Positions 15,324-25,350 of a stretch of DNA of 43,290 bases are shown piece after piece. Both the position numbers and the translations under genes were made by a program. Below the pieces are notes generated by a model that searched no databases, had not been told where the DNA came from, and saw only the letters and a list, made by a program, of their open reading frames with translations. The stretch is taken from the NCBI GenBank assembly GCA_030638575.1, contig DAOWEJ010000087.1, forward strand, positions 1 through 43,290. Direction: 5' to 3'. The DNA is from Deltaproteobacteria bacterium (GTDB taxonomy: Bacteria; Desulfobacterota; Desulfobacteria; Desulfobacterales; JAUWMJ01). The number at the start of each line of letters is the position of its first letter. Position 1 is the first letter of the stretch.

Positions 15324-18300
15324 CTAAGAAGTCGTTTCCACAGTGTTTTCAGAATCCGGAATTTCAGGCGGCTCGTTCTTGTCTTTTCTTCTACGAATAA
15401 TAATCTTTTCCCACAGGCCCCCTTCACTGAAACATTGCCAACCCCAGCGCAGCCATTTCAACAGTGAATGGGCAAGCCATAGAGCCCAGATGAGCATGAG
15501 GATACGGAAAACAAATAGCGGCAGGGACAAAACACGGGGCTGAGGCATTGTGCCGTCAATTCTGTCCTGAGTCCAGTGGAGCCAGAAATCGGATGAACCG
15601 TTACCGGCGATCTGCATGCTCGGAATTCCCAGAAGGCCTTTTTGAATTGATACGTAAAGACCGATCAGGGCAGCAACGGTCCATGCTACAAGGATTATCT
15701 GAGCTGCATTAAAAGAAAACCAGCCCCCTTTAACCTGATACTTTTGGCGCAAACCGAGAGCAAGAAGCCAGCCGACAATCATAATGGCAACCAGCGGATG
15801 TACCTGGGTCAATCCCAAACCGAGCAGGAGCCATTGGTAGGTTTTAAGCGGCGTCCATGTTACTCTCCCCAATCCAACCGCTGCCAGAATAATAACAACA
15901 AAATAACTCCAAAACAGCACAGCGGGGCCAAGTCGGGGTCCGGTTGTCATTAGAATCCAACGATTCCTTGGCATTTGAAAGATTACATCGGCGTTTACCG
16001 CTTCCTTGCCTATATTTACACTGGGTGCTGTCGTTAGAAGGGAAGAATTTGAACTCTGGTGCCATTGAAGATCGATTTTCCGGCTTCCGGGTTGTATGGG
16101 TATTATAACTTCCCTTTTTTTTTCTTTGATGGGCTGTAATTTTCCCGATATTTTAACCTGCTGAAGCTTTGCTCCTTCCGGAAGGGTTATTTTATGCTGT
16201 CCGCCCTCACTGCTTCGAATTTTCAGCAAAAGTGCCGCCTTATTAAACCGCTGGCCCGGAGTAAAGGTTAGCCTGGTTGAATCAATGGTCACAGTTTGGC
16301 CAGGAATAGCTTTTGGGCGAGATACATTTATAGTTACCTTTTCGCCAGGCCAGGGCTGCCACTGTGGCCGCCATAGACCCGATTGGTCCTGATGAAAGAT
16401 AATCGGAATTCCAGAGTGTTCACAGTGCCATATGGGGCTGGCATCCAACACCCAGATCTCTGTCCATGGAACAGATTTTGGCGCGAAAAGCATAATAGCT
16501 TCACTCGGCTTTAAAGAGGAGACCCATTTAACCTCGTGTATCATGGGTCCCATGTGGACAAGTGCTTTCCCCTTTTCAACGCGAATTCCGGCTGTTGTGA
16601 TCGATTCACCTGCAATCAAAGGCACCGAAACAGCCACAGGTGTTCCTGTAGGTGTAATCCGCCTGACTGTAGTCCTGACCTGCCAGTTAAGACCTAAAGA
16701 TAAAACCCGCTCAATATGAAGAAAAGGTGGAAGCGTCATTGCAGCGTCTGCCTGTTGTTTTGAACTTTTTTTCTCCTGTCGTGTAAGTTTTATACTTTCA
16801 TCCAGCAAGCCGTTGCTGTCCACTCCCTGAACGTCCCAGCCTTTACTTTTAATAGTCCCCCTGTGGGGTTTTAAAGGAAGAAGAACTTGAAAACTGTTTT
16901 CAGGGGGTGTCTTTCCAAGCAGGGTAATCGTGTGGATTCCTTTTGGAACCAGAATCCATAACAAACCCTCTTTGTCCCTTGCCAGACCTGTGGCAGGAAG
17001 AGAATCGAGGAGTACCTGTTTAGGCTGCCAAGACCCTGCCGATGGGCCGGGCAAAGGAACAGCCGTTTTTACTGCAGCATGAACCGTAAAAATAATTCGC
17101 ATGCTATAGTTTTTCACAACGAGCTCAATTTTTGGACTGTCGGCGCATTCCGGCAGGCAGTCCGCCTTTTCCAGAAGTCGCTCCTGGAGTTGTTGTAAGA
17201 GTTCAGGAGATGGATAAATGGAACTTTTTGTTTCTCCTGCCGACAGCCCTGGGGAAAGAAGCATACACAATACGACTGCTGCTGAAGATGCAAAGCTTCC
17301 AGCCGGTATTTTCAACCTTTTGAAATCGATCAGGCCGAAGATGAAAAAGGCAAGGAAAATAACGCGAACAAAGCCAAGGATAAGATTGACAGAAGGCGAC
17401 AAAAGCCATAACCGAACCCGTTGATCTCTGTTTACAGGTCCGTTCCACTTCATTGCAAAAGAGCGCCACTTCCAGTTCGGCAATCCCGGGCCTGTCTGAA
17501 TCAGTGCATTTGGATCCTGGATAAAAACCGCCTGCTTCTGGCGGTAGTCAAGTTTTTCCTGCACGGCGCCTGACAACGCATAAGGCCTTTTTGTTAAAGC
17601 CGCCTTTCTTTTTTTAGGAGCTACACGGCTTTCCATGACCCCTTCAGCCTTCATAGTTGAATCAATACTTCTTTGGGTCGTAAGCCACCTGCCGGTTCCA
17701 TGGGACTCCAGTTGTGGATAGACACCACAGCGTATTTGTTGAACCATGAATGGAATGGCAATTGCCAGCAAAGTGACAATCGATGCAAGACGCCAGAAAC
17801 CTACGACTTTTTTTACCCGCCCATCAGGCAAAAATCTCAAAAGAGCCGACGCAGCCAGTAAATGTAGCCATACAATACGGGGTGAGCCCGGTTCATGATA
17901 TGTAAGAGCGACTGTCACAAGTGCCAGCAGGCCCCAGCGCCAGTTCCAGAGCCTGAACACTGTAAGGGATATGATCAAAACAAGAAAAAGGTCAAGCAAG
18001 GTCCATCGCTGAAACCATGTCCCTGGCATCACATCCACGCCGGTCGCGGTGAAAAGTCTCCAACCGGCAGGCAGGTTCAGAACACCTGATACAGACTGAA
18101 AGTCATGGTCCCATCCCACTGCCGGCAAGCTGTTTGTTGATGCTTCATATCTGGATTCCGCAACAAGATCGAGTTTTCCCTTACGAAGTTCCACTCCAGG
18201 TTTATTGTTCTTACCCTGACTTGTTATGAGCTGATCTGTGCCGTCAACAGATACCCGGCCGAGAATTCCGGGCAGATTCATCGCAAGATACCACTGGCGG

Positions 18301-19412
18301 CTCATAGTTCCATGAATCCGGTCTTGAATAGTTAAACCGCTGCCGTTAAAATCGAGCCACCAGGTTCTTTTTAAATGGATCTGATCAGGTGCAGGGTCAG
18401 GATCTCCCCGGCGAATTTCTTTAAATGTCATCACGTTGTCAGGATTAATGATGAAAGCAGAAAACTTTTTCCACTCTGAAGGCATATCCGTCTGGTTGGG
18501 GTCAACCGATTGAATTCCTTCGGTCTTTACCATGCGGAGGTGATTTTGCGCCTTAAAAGCCCATACTTCCTGTCCGTAAGCCATTTTTTCAAGTTCAATT
18601 TTGTGAACAGTACCTTTTGACCGGGATAAAATTTCAATCTCCCATCTGCCTGGACGCGCCTGGATCATCAACTCACCTTTTGTCCCCAGCCTGGCCGGAA
18701 GAGGACTTTTAATGCTCATGGGAATAAAGCCTTCTAAAATCACTGTATTAATTTTTACTTTTCGGGCATGACCGGAAACATTAATTTTCAAATGAGTTGT
18801 GACTTGCATTGGAACAGTATCATCTATTAAACGATAAATTCGCACTTCCAGCCTTTTCCCCTCGATTTGAATTCCTTTTCTTTTTTGCAGCCATAGGCGT
18901 CCTCTGTTGTCAAGTAGGGGAAAATCTACAGGCTTGCGGTTTATTGAAAGGCTTACAAGACCGCTTGCCTCAGGAATACGGATAATTTCCGGCATTTCAT
19001 TCCACGAGAATGCGCCTTTTAGCAAGTGTTGTCCCGAAGCCATATAAACACAGGGAATGCCCCCTTTTTCAACAACCGTGACCGCTTTTCCGTCAACCTT
19101 GACATCTTGAGGCCATATTTTCCTGCTCCCCGGCAAGGAAACCCAGTCTTTTGCAAATACCAGCCACTGCTGTGTGAACCGGCCTCCATTGGCATCAAGG
19201 TCTAAATTAAGGCGTGACGGCCAAATGCACTTATACTCTTCTCCGTTATTATAAGAAACAGGACAAAATCGATCCTCCTGTCCATGAAGAACCCAGGCTT
19301 TCCATGGCTCAAGAGATGGGGGTATGGAATCTAAATCCAAAGGTGGAGCGGCCGACGCTGCTCCTATGCTTATGATAAAAGCCATAATAAAAACCAGGAT
19401 TTTTAATTTCAT
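15324..19412 (-). CDS. Large multi-span membrane protein of unknown function
   Basis: I do not recognise a family for this 1362-residue protein. It has a signal peptide (MKLKILVFIMAFIISIGAASA) and a long periplasmic beta-rich part (about 25-460). A cluster of membrane spans occupies about 470-580 (LFLVLIISLTVF, WGLLALVTVAL, IVTLLAIAIPFMV), with another near 680-730 (FVRVIFLAFFIFGLI). A second beta-rich exported part (about 740-1150) begins with a cysteine-bearing segment (KADCLPECADSP). Four or five C-terminal spans follow (FWSYFVVIILAAVGLG, LVAIMIVGWLLALGL, ILVAWTVAALIGLYV, ILMLIWALWLAHSLL), then a basic cytosolic tail. The two halves look like repeats of the same plan: extracytoplasmic domain then membrane bundle. 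GAGGG precedes the ATG. It ends five bases from the convergent FmdE gene. A role in envelope biogenesis or transport is only a guess. Confidence 0.85.
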   Translation of the reverse strand: MKLKILVFIMAFIISIGAASAAPPLDLDSIPPSLEPWKAWVLHGQEDRFCPVSYNNGEEYKCIWPSRLNLDLDANGGRFTQQWLVFAKDWVSLPGSRKIWPQDVKVDGKAVTVVEKGGIPCVYMASGQHLLKGAFSWNEMPEIIRIPEASGLVSLSINRKPVDFPLLDNRGRLWLQKRKGIQIEGKRLEVRIYRLIDDTVPMQVTTHLKINVSGHARKVKINTVILEGFIPMSIKSPLPARLGTKGELMIQARPGRWEIEILSRSKGTVHKIELEKMAYGQEVWAFKAQNHLRMVKTEGIQSVDPNQTDMPSEWKKFSAFIINPDNVMTFKEIRRGDPDPAPDQIHLKRTWWLDFNGSGLTIQDRIHGTMSRQWYLAMNLPGILGRVSVDGTDQLITSQGKNNKPGVELRKGKLDLVAESRYEASTNSLPAVGWDHDFQSVSGVLNLPAGWRLFTATGVDVMPGTWFQRWTLLDLFLVLIISLTVFRLWNWRWGLLALVTVALTYHEPGSPRIVWLHLLAASALLRFLPDGRVKKVVGFWRLASIVTLLAIAIPFMVQQIRCGVYPQLESHGTGRWLTTQRSIDSTMKAEGVMESRVAPKKRKAALTKRPYALSGAVQEKLDYRQKQAVFIQDPNALIQTGPGLPNWKWRSFAMKWNGPVNRDQRVRLWLLSPSVNLILGFVRVIFLAFFIFGLIDFKRLKIPAGSFASSAAVVLCMLLSPGLSAGETKSSIYPSPELLQQLQERLLEKADCLPECADSPKIELVVKNYSMRIIFTVHAAVKTAVPLPGPSAGSWQPKQVLLDSLPATGLARDKEGLLWILVPKGIHTITLLGKTPPENSFQVLLPLKPHRGTIKSKGWDVQGVDSNGLLDESIKLTRQEKKSSKQQADAAMTLPPFLHIERVLSLGLNWQVRTTVRRITPTGTPVAVSVPLIAGESITTAGIRVEKGKALVHMGPMIHEVKWVSSLKPSEAIMLFAPKSVPWTEIWVLDASPIWHCEHSGIPIIFHQDQSGLWRPQWQPWPGEKVTINVSRPKAIPGQTVTIDSTRLTFTPGQRFNKAALLLKIRSSEGGQHKITLPEGAKLQQVKISGKLQPIKEKKREVIIPIQPGSRKIDLQWHQSSNSSLLTTAPSVNIGKEAVNADVIFQMPRNRWILMTTGPRLGPAVLFWSYFVVIILAAVGLGRVTWTPLKTYQWLLLGLGLTQVHPLVAIMIVGWLLALGLRQKYQVKGGWFSFNAAQIILVAWTVAALIGLYVSIQKGLLGIPSMQIAGNGSSDFWLHWTQDRIDGTMPQPRVLSLPLFVFRILMLIWALWLAHSLLKWLRWGWQCFSEGGLWEKIIIRRRKDKNEPPEIPDSENTVETTS

Positions 19413-19528
19413 GTTTTGTCCCTCTTTTACTTTCCCAATACTCTCATGATCATTCCGGCCATATCATCTATATCAATCTGTTTCACTCCATTTTTCAAAG
19501 GTCTCTTATTATAACTTGATAGAAGGGA

Positions 19529-21526
19529 TTATAATTTCATAACTTTATCTATGGCTTTTTCCAGTTCTTGCATGTTATACGGTTTACCAACTGATCCACT
19601 AAATCCGTATTTTTTAAAATCAGTCATCGCAGGATCATTATCATAACCGCTGGATACGATAGCCTTTACATCTGGACAAATCTCAATTAATCTCTTTATA
19701 ACTTTCTTGCCGCCCATGCCGCCAGGTATGGTTAAATCAAGAATAACAACATCAAAAGGTTCTTTTGAATCTTCCGCTTTTTTATAAAGTTCAATCGCTT
19801 CAACTCCATCCCCGGCAAACGCTACCTCATATCCGATCCTGTTCAGCATTTTACCCGCAACATCCTTAACCATCTTCTCATCATCCATCACAAGAATCTT
19901 ACCTTTAGTTTGAAACGTCTTCCCCCTCGCTTCTTTTGCTACCGGAACTTCTTTTTCAAAAGCAGGGAGATAGATAAAAAAGGTTGTTCCAACCCCTACC
20001 TCAGATTCCGACTCAAGATATCCATTATGCTTTTTTATAACTGAAAAGGCCATTGCAAGCCCTAGACCTGTTCCTTTTTGAGCTCCCATTTCTTTAGTTG
20101 AAAAATATGGATCAAATATCCTGGAAAGATTTTCTTTAGGAATGCCGATCCCTTTATCCTGGATGGATATTTTTACATATTTTCCACTCTTAAAAGGCAA
20201 ATCAGAATTTTTTTTCTGTGTTCCCAAAGATATATTCTCTCCGGTTATTTTTATAGTTCCTCCTTCGGGCATAGCCTCCATAGCATTATTGATCAATCCG
20301 TTAAGAACCTGACTCATTTGTCCCTTATCGATTTCAACTTCCCAAAGATCATCAGAAATGATAAAATCGCTTTTAAAACCGGAACCGCTTAGCGTTAAGC
20401 TGACAGAATCTTTTATAAGCTCCGATATTGAGCTTAATGCTTTTACAGGCTCGCCACCTTTTGAAAAGGTGATAAATCGCTGCGTTAGGTCCCTGGCTTT
20501 TAGAGAGGCTTTTTCTGCCTCTGTTAATAGTTTAAAAGCTTTATCTTCTGGTTTAATATCCAATTGCGCAAGAGAAATATTCCCCATAATTGCAGTCAGA
20601 AGATTGTTGAAATCATGTGCAATGCCTCCTGCGAGAACCCCGAGAGATTCGAGTTTTTGAGCATTCAAAAGCTCTTTTTCCATCTTTTTTCTCTTAGTAA
20701 TGTCCCTTGCAATAATTAAAACACTTGAAGGTTTTCCGTGGTTTATAATTACTGCCGAGTTCACTTCTACAGGCACATGGACACCTTCTTTTGTTATAAA
20801 TGCAGCCTCATAAAGATAAGGTTCCTCGTCCCCTGCGATGCGTCTGGCAAGGCTTTCCTTCAATACTTCAATTTGATCAGGAGGGAGAAAGTCAGCTATA
20901 TTCATCCCGCACAATTCCTTTTCTTTGTACCCGCTTATCGTACACCCTGCTTTATTTACGTATGTAAATTTTCCTTCAATATCAATAACAATGATGATTT
21001 CCAAGGCAGTCTCTACCAGCAGCCGGTATTTTTCCTCGCTTTCTAAGAGCGCCTCTTCCGCCTGCTTGCGCAAGGTTATATCCTGTCCCTGGGCTATGGT
21101 GGTAATAACCGTTTTGTCATCTGCGGCGTAGATGTTTGCAGAGTTCCAGAGGGCTATTTTAATATCTCCATCTTTGTGAAGAATAGGAATTTCCACAGAC
21201 TCCCAGTATTCACCGCTTGAGGTGCGCTTGATCTTGTCAAGAGATTCTTTTCGGCTTGATTCCGGAAAGAGCAGGCTCAGCTTTTTGCCTATGATCTCGC
21301 CTGCTTTATGACCTGTCAGATGCTCGAAAGCATGGTTGAAACGAATTATTTTAAACTCAGGGTTCCAAACGATGATAGGGGCATTTGCATAGTCAAGCAG
21401 CTTGTTCAGGTAGTCGCGAGTCTCACGCAGCTCTTCCTCCACAAGCTTCCTTTCAGCTATTTCTTTTTTAAGCTGCTCATTTGCTATCTTTAGCTCGTCA
21501 GTATGTTCATCAACCTTTAGTTTCAT
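19529..21526 (-). CDS. Double-PAS hybrid sensor histidine kinase/response regulator
   Basis: This 665-residue hybrid kinase starts with a coiled coil (residues 1-35) of the kind that normally follows a HAMP domain, yet no membrane part precedes it; an in-frame stop lies about 30 bases upstream. Domains: PAS1 (about 36-150), PAS2 (about 158-280), HisKA with His304 in GGIAHDFNNLL, HATPase with DKGIGIPKENLSRIFDPYF and GTGLGLAMAFSV, and a receiver (about 545-665) with phospho-acceptor Asp597 in VILDLTIPG. No good ribosome site precedes the ATG. PAS1 is about 70 percent identical by my count to PAS1 of the kinase at 1024-3405, indicating duplication. It is probably cytosolic, and its output partner is unknown. 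Confidence 0.92.
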   Translation of the reverse strand: MKLKVDEHTDELKIANEQLKKEIAERKLVEEELRETRDYLNKLLDYANAPIIVWNPEFKIIRFNHAFEHLTGHKAGEIIGKKLSLLFPESSRKESLDKIKRTSSGEYWESVEIPILHKDGDIKIALWNSANIYAADDKTVITTIAQGQDITLRKQAEEALLESEEKYRLLVETALEIIIVIDIEGKFTYVNKAGCTISGYKEKELCGMNIADFLPPDQIEVLKESLARRIAGDEEPYLYEAAFITKEGVHVPVEVNSAVIINHGKPSSVLIIARDITKRKKMEKELLNAQKLESLGVLAGGIAHDFNNLLTAIMGNISLAQLDIKPEDKAFKLLTEAEKASLKARDLTQRFITFSKGGEPVKALSSISELIKDSVSLTLSGSGFKSDFIISDDLWEVEIDKGQMSQVLNGLINNAMEAMPEGGTIKITGENISLGTQKKNSDLPFKSGKYVKISIQDKGIGIPKENLSRIFDPYFSTKEMGAQKGTGLGLAMAFSVIKKHNGYLESESEVGVGTTFFIYLPAFEKEVPVAKEARGKTFQTKGKILVMDDEKMVKDVAGKMLNRIGYEVAFAGDGVEAIELYKKAEDSKEPFDVVILDLTIPGGMGGKKVIKRLIEICPDVKAIVSSGYDNDPAMTDFKKYGFSGSVGKPYNMQELEKAIDKVMKL

Positions 21527-21761
21527 TTTATCGCTGGCTTTACACGAAGGCCCCTCCCTGCTTTAAATTAAAAGCTATGTGGAAATTTGTTCTTTATTTC
21601 CAAATGTTATAACTTTTCAAACACCGAATGTATAATTTCCAAGTAAATAAAAGATATGATCGTCATAACACCCAATTAACGAGGTCTGTGATAATAAATT
21701 ATATAATATTCACGGCCACTTGTCAACCTGCCTCGCTTTATCAAGTCTGCATAATCGATCT

Positions 21762-22562
21762 TTACGTTCTTAAGCGATTCTCACCACAGAATACGTATAA
21801 CCCGCCTCCTTTAGCAAGACTTGCAAGGGTTATATTGAGTTGAGATGCCAGTTCCACCGCAAGAGATGTAGGACGGGAGATTGCAAGAACAACAGATATT
21901 TGTGCTCTTGCAGCCTTTTGTATCAGTTCATAACTCACGCGGGAAGAAAGGATTAAAACAGAAGCCTTATCCAGTTTATCATCAAGAAAAAGCTTTCCGA
22001 TAGCCTTATCAACAGCATTATGACGGCCAACATCTTCGGCCAGAGACAAGAGCTCAAACTTCAGGCTGTAAATAGCTGCTGCATGTGTGGCAAGGGTTTT
22101 GCCTCGCAAAGGCTGGTGGTCTGTTAGATTCTCAAGGCGGTTTAGCGCCTGCTTAATGTTTATCTTGAAATCATCTGTTTGAGGAGAAATGATTTTAAAA
22201 AGATCGTTTATCATTTGTTTTCCGTATATACCACTACTTGTCTGCCTGACAAAACCGCGCCTTTCAATATATGGACTCACTTTATCCAGTCTTGAAGGTG
22301 TCAGCATGACCATAACTTTATTGGTATCCGAACTATTATAAAAATCGATAGAATTATAATCATCACAGGTATCTATTATGCCTTCAGTAAAACAAAAACC
22401 TGCAACATGTGGTATCTCACGACCCGGTGTGCGCATAACAGTAGAAAATGGTTTATCTTGAATGTATATCAATAATGCCTCTTCATTAATAAGGTTAAGG
22501 GGAATTGTTTTTCTGGAGATTTGATCCCAATATATTATCTGATGTTTGTGTAATCTGTCCAA
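21762..22562 (-). CDS. fdhD: FdhD-family protein lacking the CxxC motif
   Basis: FdhD passes sulfur from a cysteine desulfurase to the molybdenum/tungsten cofactor of formate dehydrogenases. This 266-residue protein has the family landmarks RTPGREIPHVAGFCFTEGII, THAAAIYSL, the strongly conserved EDVGRHNAVDKAIGK and the C-terminal RPTSLAVELA. The usual CxxC of the (S)CGxCG loop is replaced by Ser110-Gly-Ile-Tyr113-Gly, so both sulfur-transfer cysteines are absent. Start is TTG at 22562 with AAGGAGG five bases upstream. No formate dehydrogenase gene is adjacent. It may still bind cofactor without carrying sulfur, or act on another Mo/W enzyme (inference). Confidence 0.88.
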   Translation of the reverse strand: MDRLHKHQIIYWDQISRKTIPLNLINEEALLIYIQDKPFSTVMRTPGREIPHVAGFCFTEGIIDTCDDYNSIDFYNSSDTNKVMVMLTPSRLDKVSPYIERRGFVRQTSSGIYGKQMINDLFKIISPQTDDFKINIKQALNRLENLTDHQPLRGKTLATHAAAIYSLKFELLSLAEDVGRHNAVDKAIGKLFLDDKLDKASVLILSSRVSYELIQKAARAQISVVLAISRPTSLAVELASQLNITLASLAKGGGLYVFCGENRLRT

Positions 22563-22680
22563 TAAGACCTCCTTGCCAGGCAGTGGTTGCTTTGATTTCG
22601 TGAGCGTTCCTTTTAATTCCTTAATTATGAATTTTGTGCAATTTGTGGTAAAAATTTTTAATTAGAGAAATCAGTTCCCG

Positions 22681-22905
22681 CAATCACTGAGCGGCCAAAT
22701 GCCTTGATGAGCAGCCCTTCGGGCTTTAAAGAGCGGCCTTGGTCTTGAGGAACGTCCCTTCGGGACTTGATGAGCGTCGCGCTGTGCGGGACTTGAAGCC
22801 TCAGGCGAAGCGCTCCTCAAACGTAGTGATCTTCAAGCGAAGCGGTCATTGAACGAAGCGCTCATCAAGCGAAGCGGTCATTGAGCAAATCGCTCGGCTT
22901 CTCCG
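22681..22905. repeat. Degenerate 16-bp tandem repeat block with palindromes
   Basis: Units of about 16 bp (AAGCGAAGCGGTCATT and variants) run tandemly. CAAGCGAAGCGGTCATTGA occurs identically at 22834-22852 and 22866-22884, offset by 32 bp (two units). CTTGATGAGCG (22766-22776) and CGCTCATCAAG (22859-22869) are perfect inverted copies. Two small hairpins, AGCCC-TTC-GGGCT and GTCCC-TTC-GGGAC, lie in the left half. The base composition is more GC-rich than the surrounding DNA. Function unknown. Confidence 0.7.
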
Positions 22906-22963
22906 TTTTTTCCAGGTTAAGGCACCTGTTTTAAAAATTCAAGACATAATGGTCATATTTTTC

Positions 22964-22992
22964 TTGACAAAATTAAAAGAAAGATTGATATT
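22964..22992 (+). promoter_or_regulatory. Promoter of the rplU-rpmA-obg block
   Basis: TTGACA (22964-22969) and GATATT (22987-22992) are spaced by 17 bp and sit about 50 bp before the rplU start. The consensus -35 box and AT-rich surroundings suit a strong ribosomal-protein promoter. The leader would be about 45 nt, with AAAGGAGG at 23028-23035. Confidence 0.6.
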
Positions 22993-23044
22993 CGCTAACT
23001 TTAAAGAAAAAATAATTTGGTTGATCTAAAGGAGGCTGACGTAG

Positions 23045-23356
23045 ATGTATGCTGTAGTTAATACAGGAGGAAAACAATATAAGGTTCGGGAAGGTGAAAT
23101 ATTAAGGGTCGAGAAAATAGCAGGGGAAATCGGAAGCCCTGTTTCTTTTGATAAAGTGCTCATGTTTTCAGATGGTGAAACTGTTAGTATAGGCACACCC
23201 GTCCTTGATGATGTAAAGGTTAGCGGACATATTATCGAGCAGGGCAAGGCCAAAAAGATAATTGTTTTCAAATATAAAAAGCGTAAAAGGTATCGCCGTA
23301 AACAGGGACATCGTCAGCAGTTTACGGCTGTTAAAATTGATAACATTAAAAATTAA
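23045..23356 (+). CDS. rplU: 50S ribosomal protein L21
   Basis: This 103-residue protein, the normal length, opens MYAVVNTGGKQYKV, the L21 signature, and contains the C-terminal YKKRKRYRRKQGHRQ rRNA-binding stretch. It is part of the large ribosomal subunit, where it contacts 23S rRNA and L20. AAAGGAGG lies nine bases upstream. It is first in the conserved rplU-rpmA-obg order and uses its own promoter at 22964. Confidence 0.98.
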   Translation: MYAVVNTGGKQYKVREGEILRVEKIAGEIGSPVSFDKVLMFSDGETVSIGTPVLDDVKVSGHIIEQGKAKKIIVFKYKKRKRYRRKQGHRQQFTAVKIDNIKN

Positions 23357-23396
23357 TCAAAAAAACACGAGAAACGGAAAGCACCAAATCATCTTT

Positions 23397-23427
23397 CCGG
23401 ATTATTCGCCGATCGCCTATAATCCGG
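23397..23427 (+). promoter_or_regulatory. Perfect hairpin between rplU and rpmA
   Basis: CCGGATTAT (23397-23405) and ATAATCCGG (23419-23427) form a perfect 9-bp stem with a 13-nt loop, ending just before the rpmA ribosome site (GAGGAG). There is no U-tract, so it is not an intrinsic terminator. A processing site or a translational control element is possible. Confidence 0.55.
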
Positions 23428-23444
23428 TTTGAGGAGTTATAAAA

Positions 23445-23708
23445 ATGGCACATAAAAAAGCAGGCGGAAGTTCAAAAAATGGCCGGGACAGCAATGCACA
23501 AAGACGTGGTGTAAAACTATATGGCGGACAAAAAGTAAAAGCAGGTAATATATTAGTCCGCCAGCTTGGAACAAAAATACACCCCGGAGAAAACGTGGGA
23601 ATGGGGAAAGATTATACCCTGTTTGCTAAGGCTGATGGTACTGTAGCTTATGAACGACTTGGTCGTTCCCGCAAAAAAGCAAGCGTTTATGCTGAGAGCC
23701 CTCTCTAA
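23445..23708 (+). CDS. rpmA: 50S ribosomal protein L27
   Basis: This 87-residue protein begins [16 protein letters not shown] and continues [19 protein letters not shown], the L27 hallmark. The N-terminal arm reaches the peptidyl-transferase centre in known ribosomes. It starts directly at AHKKAGG, without the cleaved leader found in Firmicutes. It lies between rplU and obg as in most bacteria, with GAGGAG upstream of the ATG. Confidence 0.98.
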   Translation: MAHKKAGGSSKNGRDSNAQRRGVKLYGGQKVKAGNILVRQLGTKIHPGENVGMGKDYTLFAKADGTVAYERLGRSRKKASVYAESPL

Positions 23709-23878
23709 AATAACTTCGGATTTTGATAAGCCGATCCATCCCGCATGGCTACGCCTGCCCGCCGTTCCTCTGGCGGGTTACTCGTCGGTTAAATAACCTG
23801 CTATTCGCCCTCCTCGCGTCTTGCCAAGCAGACGCCTCGACATCTAAAAATTTAACTTTATTTTCGAGAGAACCCTAA

Positions 23879-25295
<1,417 letters not shown>

Positions 25296-25304
<9 letters not shown>

Positions 25305-25350
25305 ACCTTGAACCGTTGAACCGTGAACCCTGAACCGTGAACTCTGAACT
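25296..25350 (+). repeat. Right inverted-repeat arm of the four-helix-bundle element
   Basis: Tandem units CGTTGAACC, TTGAACC, GTTGAACC, GTGAACCC, TGAACC and GTGAAC run from the last codons of the small gene to the proB ATG. They are inverted relative to 24871-24912. Because they reach the proB start, proB is left without a recognisable Shine-Dalgarno sequence. Confidence 0.8.

Larger units (their letters stand above)
22563..23044. other. Divergent intergenic region between fdhD and rplU
   Basis: About 480 bp separate the two divergent genes. It holds a GC-rich tandem/inverted repeat block (22681-22905) and, next to rplU, an AT-rich stretch with its promoter. No coding region or structured RNA family was recognised. 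Confidence 0.5.

Noticed and set aside
22681..22905. Possible CRISPR array upstream of rplU
   Set aside because: The repeats are 16 bp, directly adjacent and degenerate, with no unique spacers of constant length and no cas genes.
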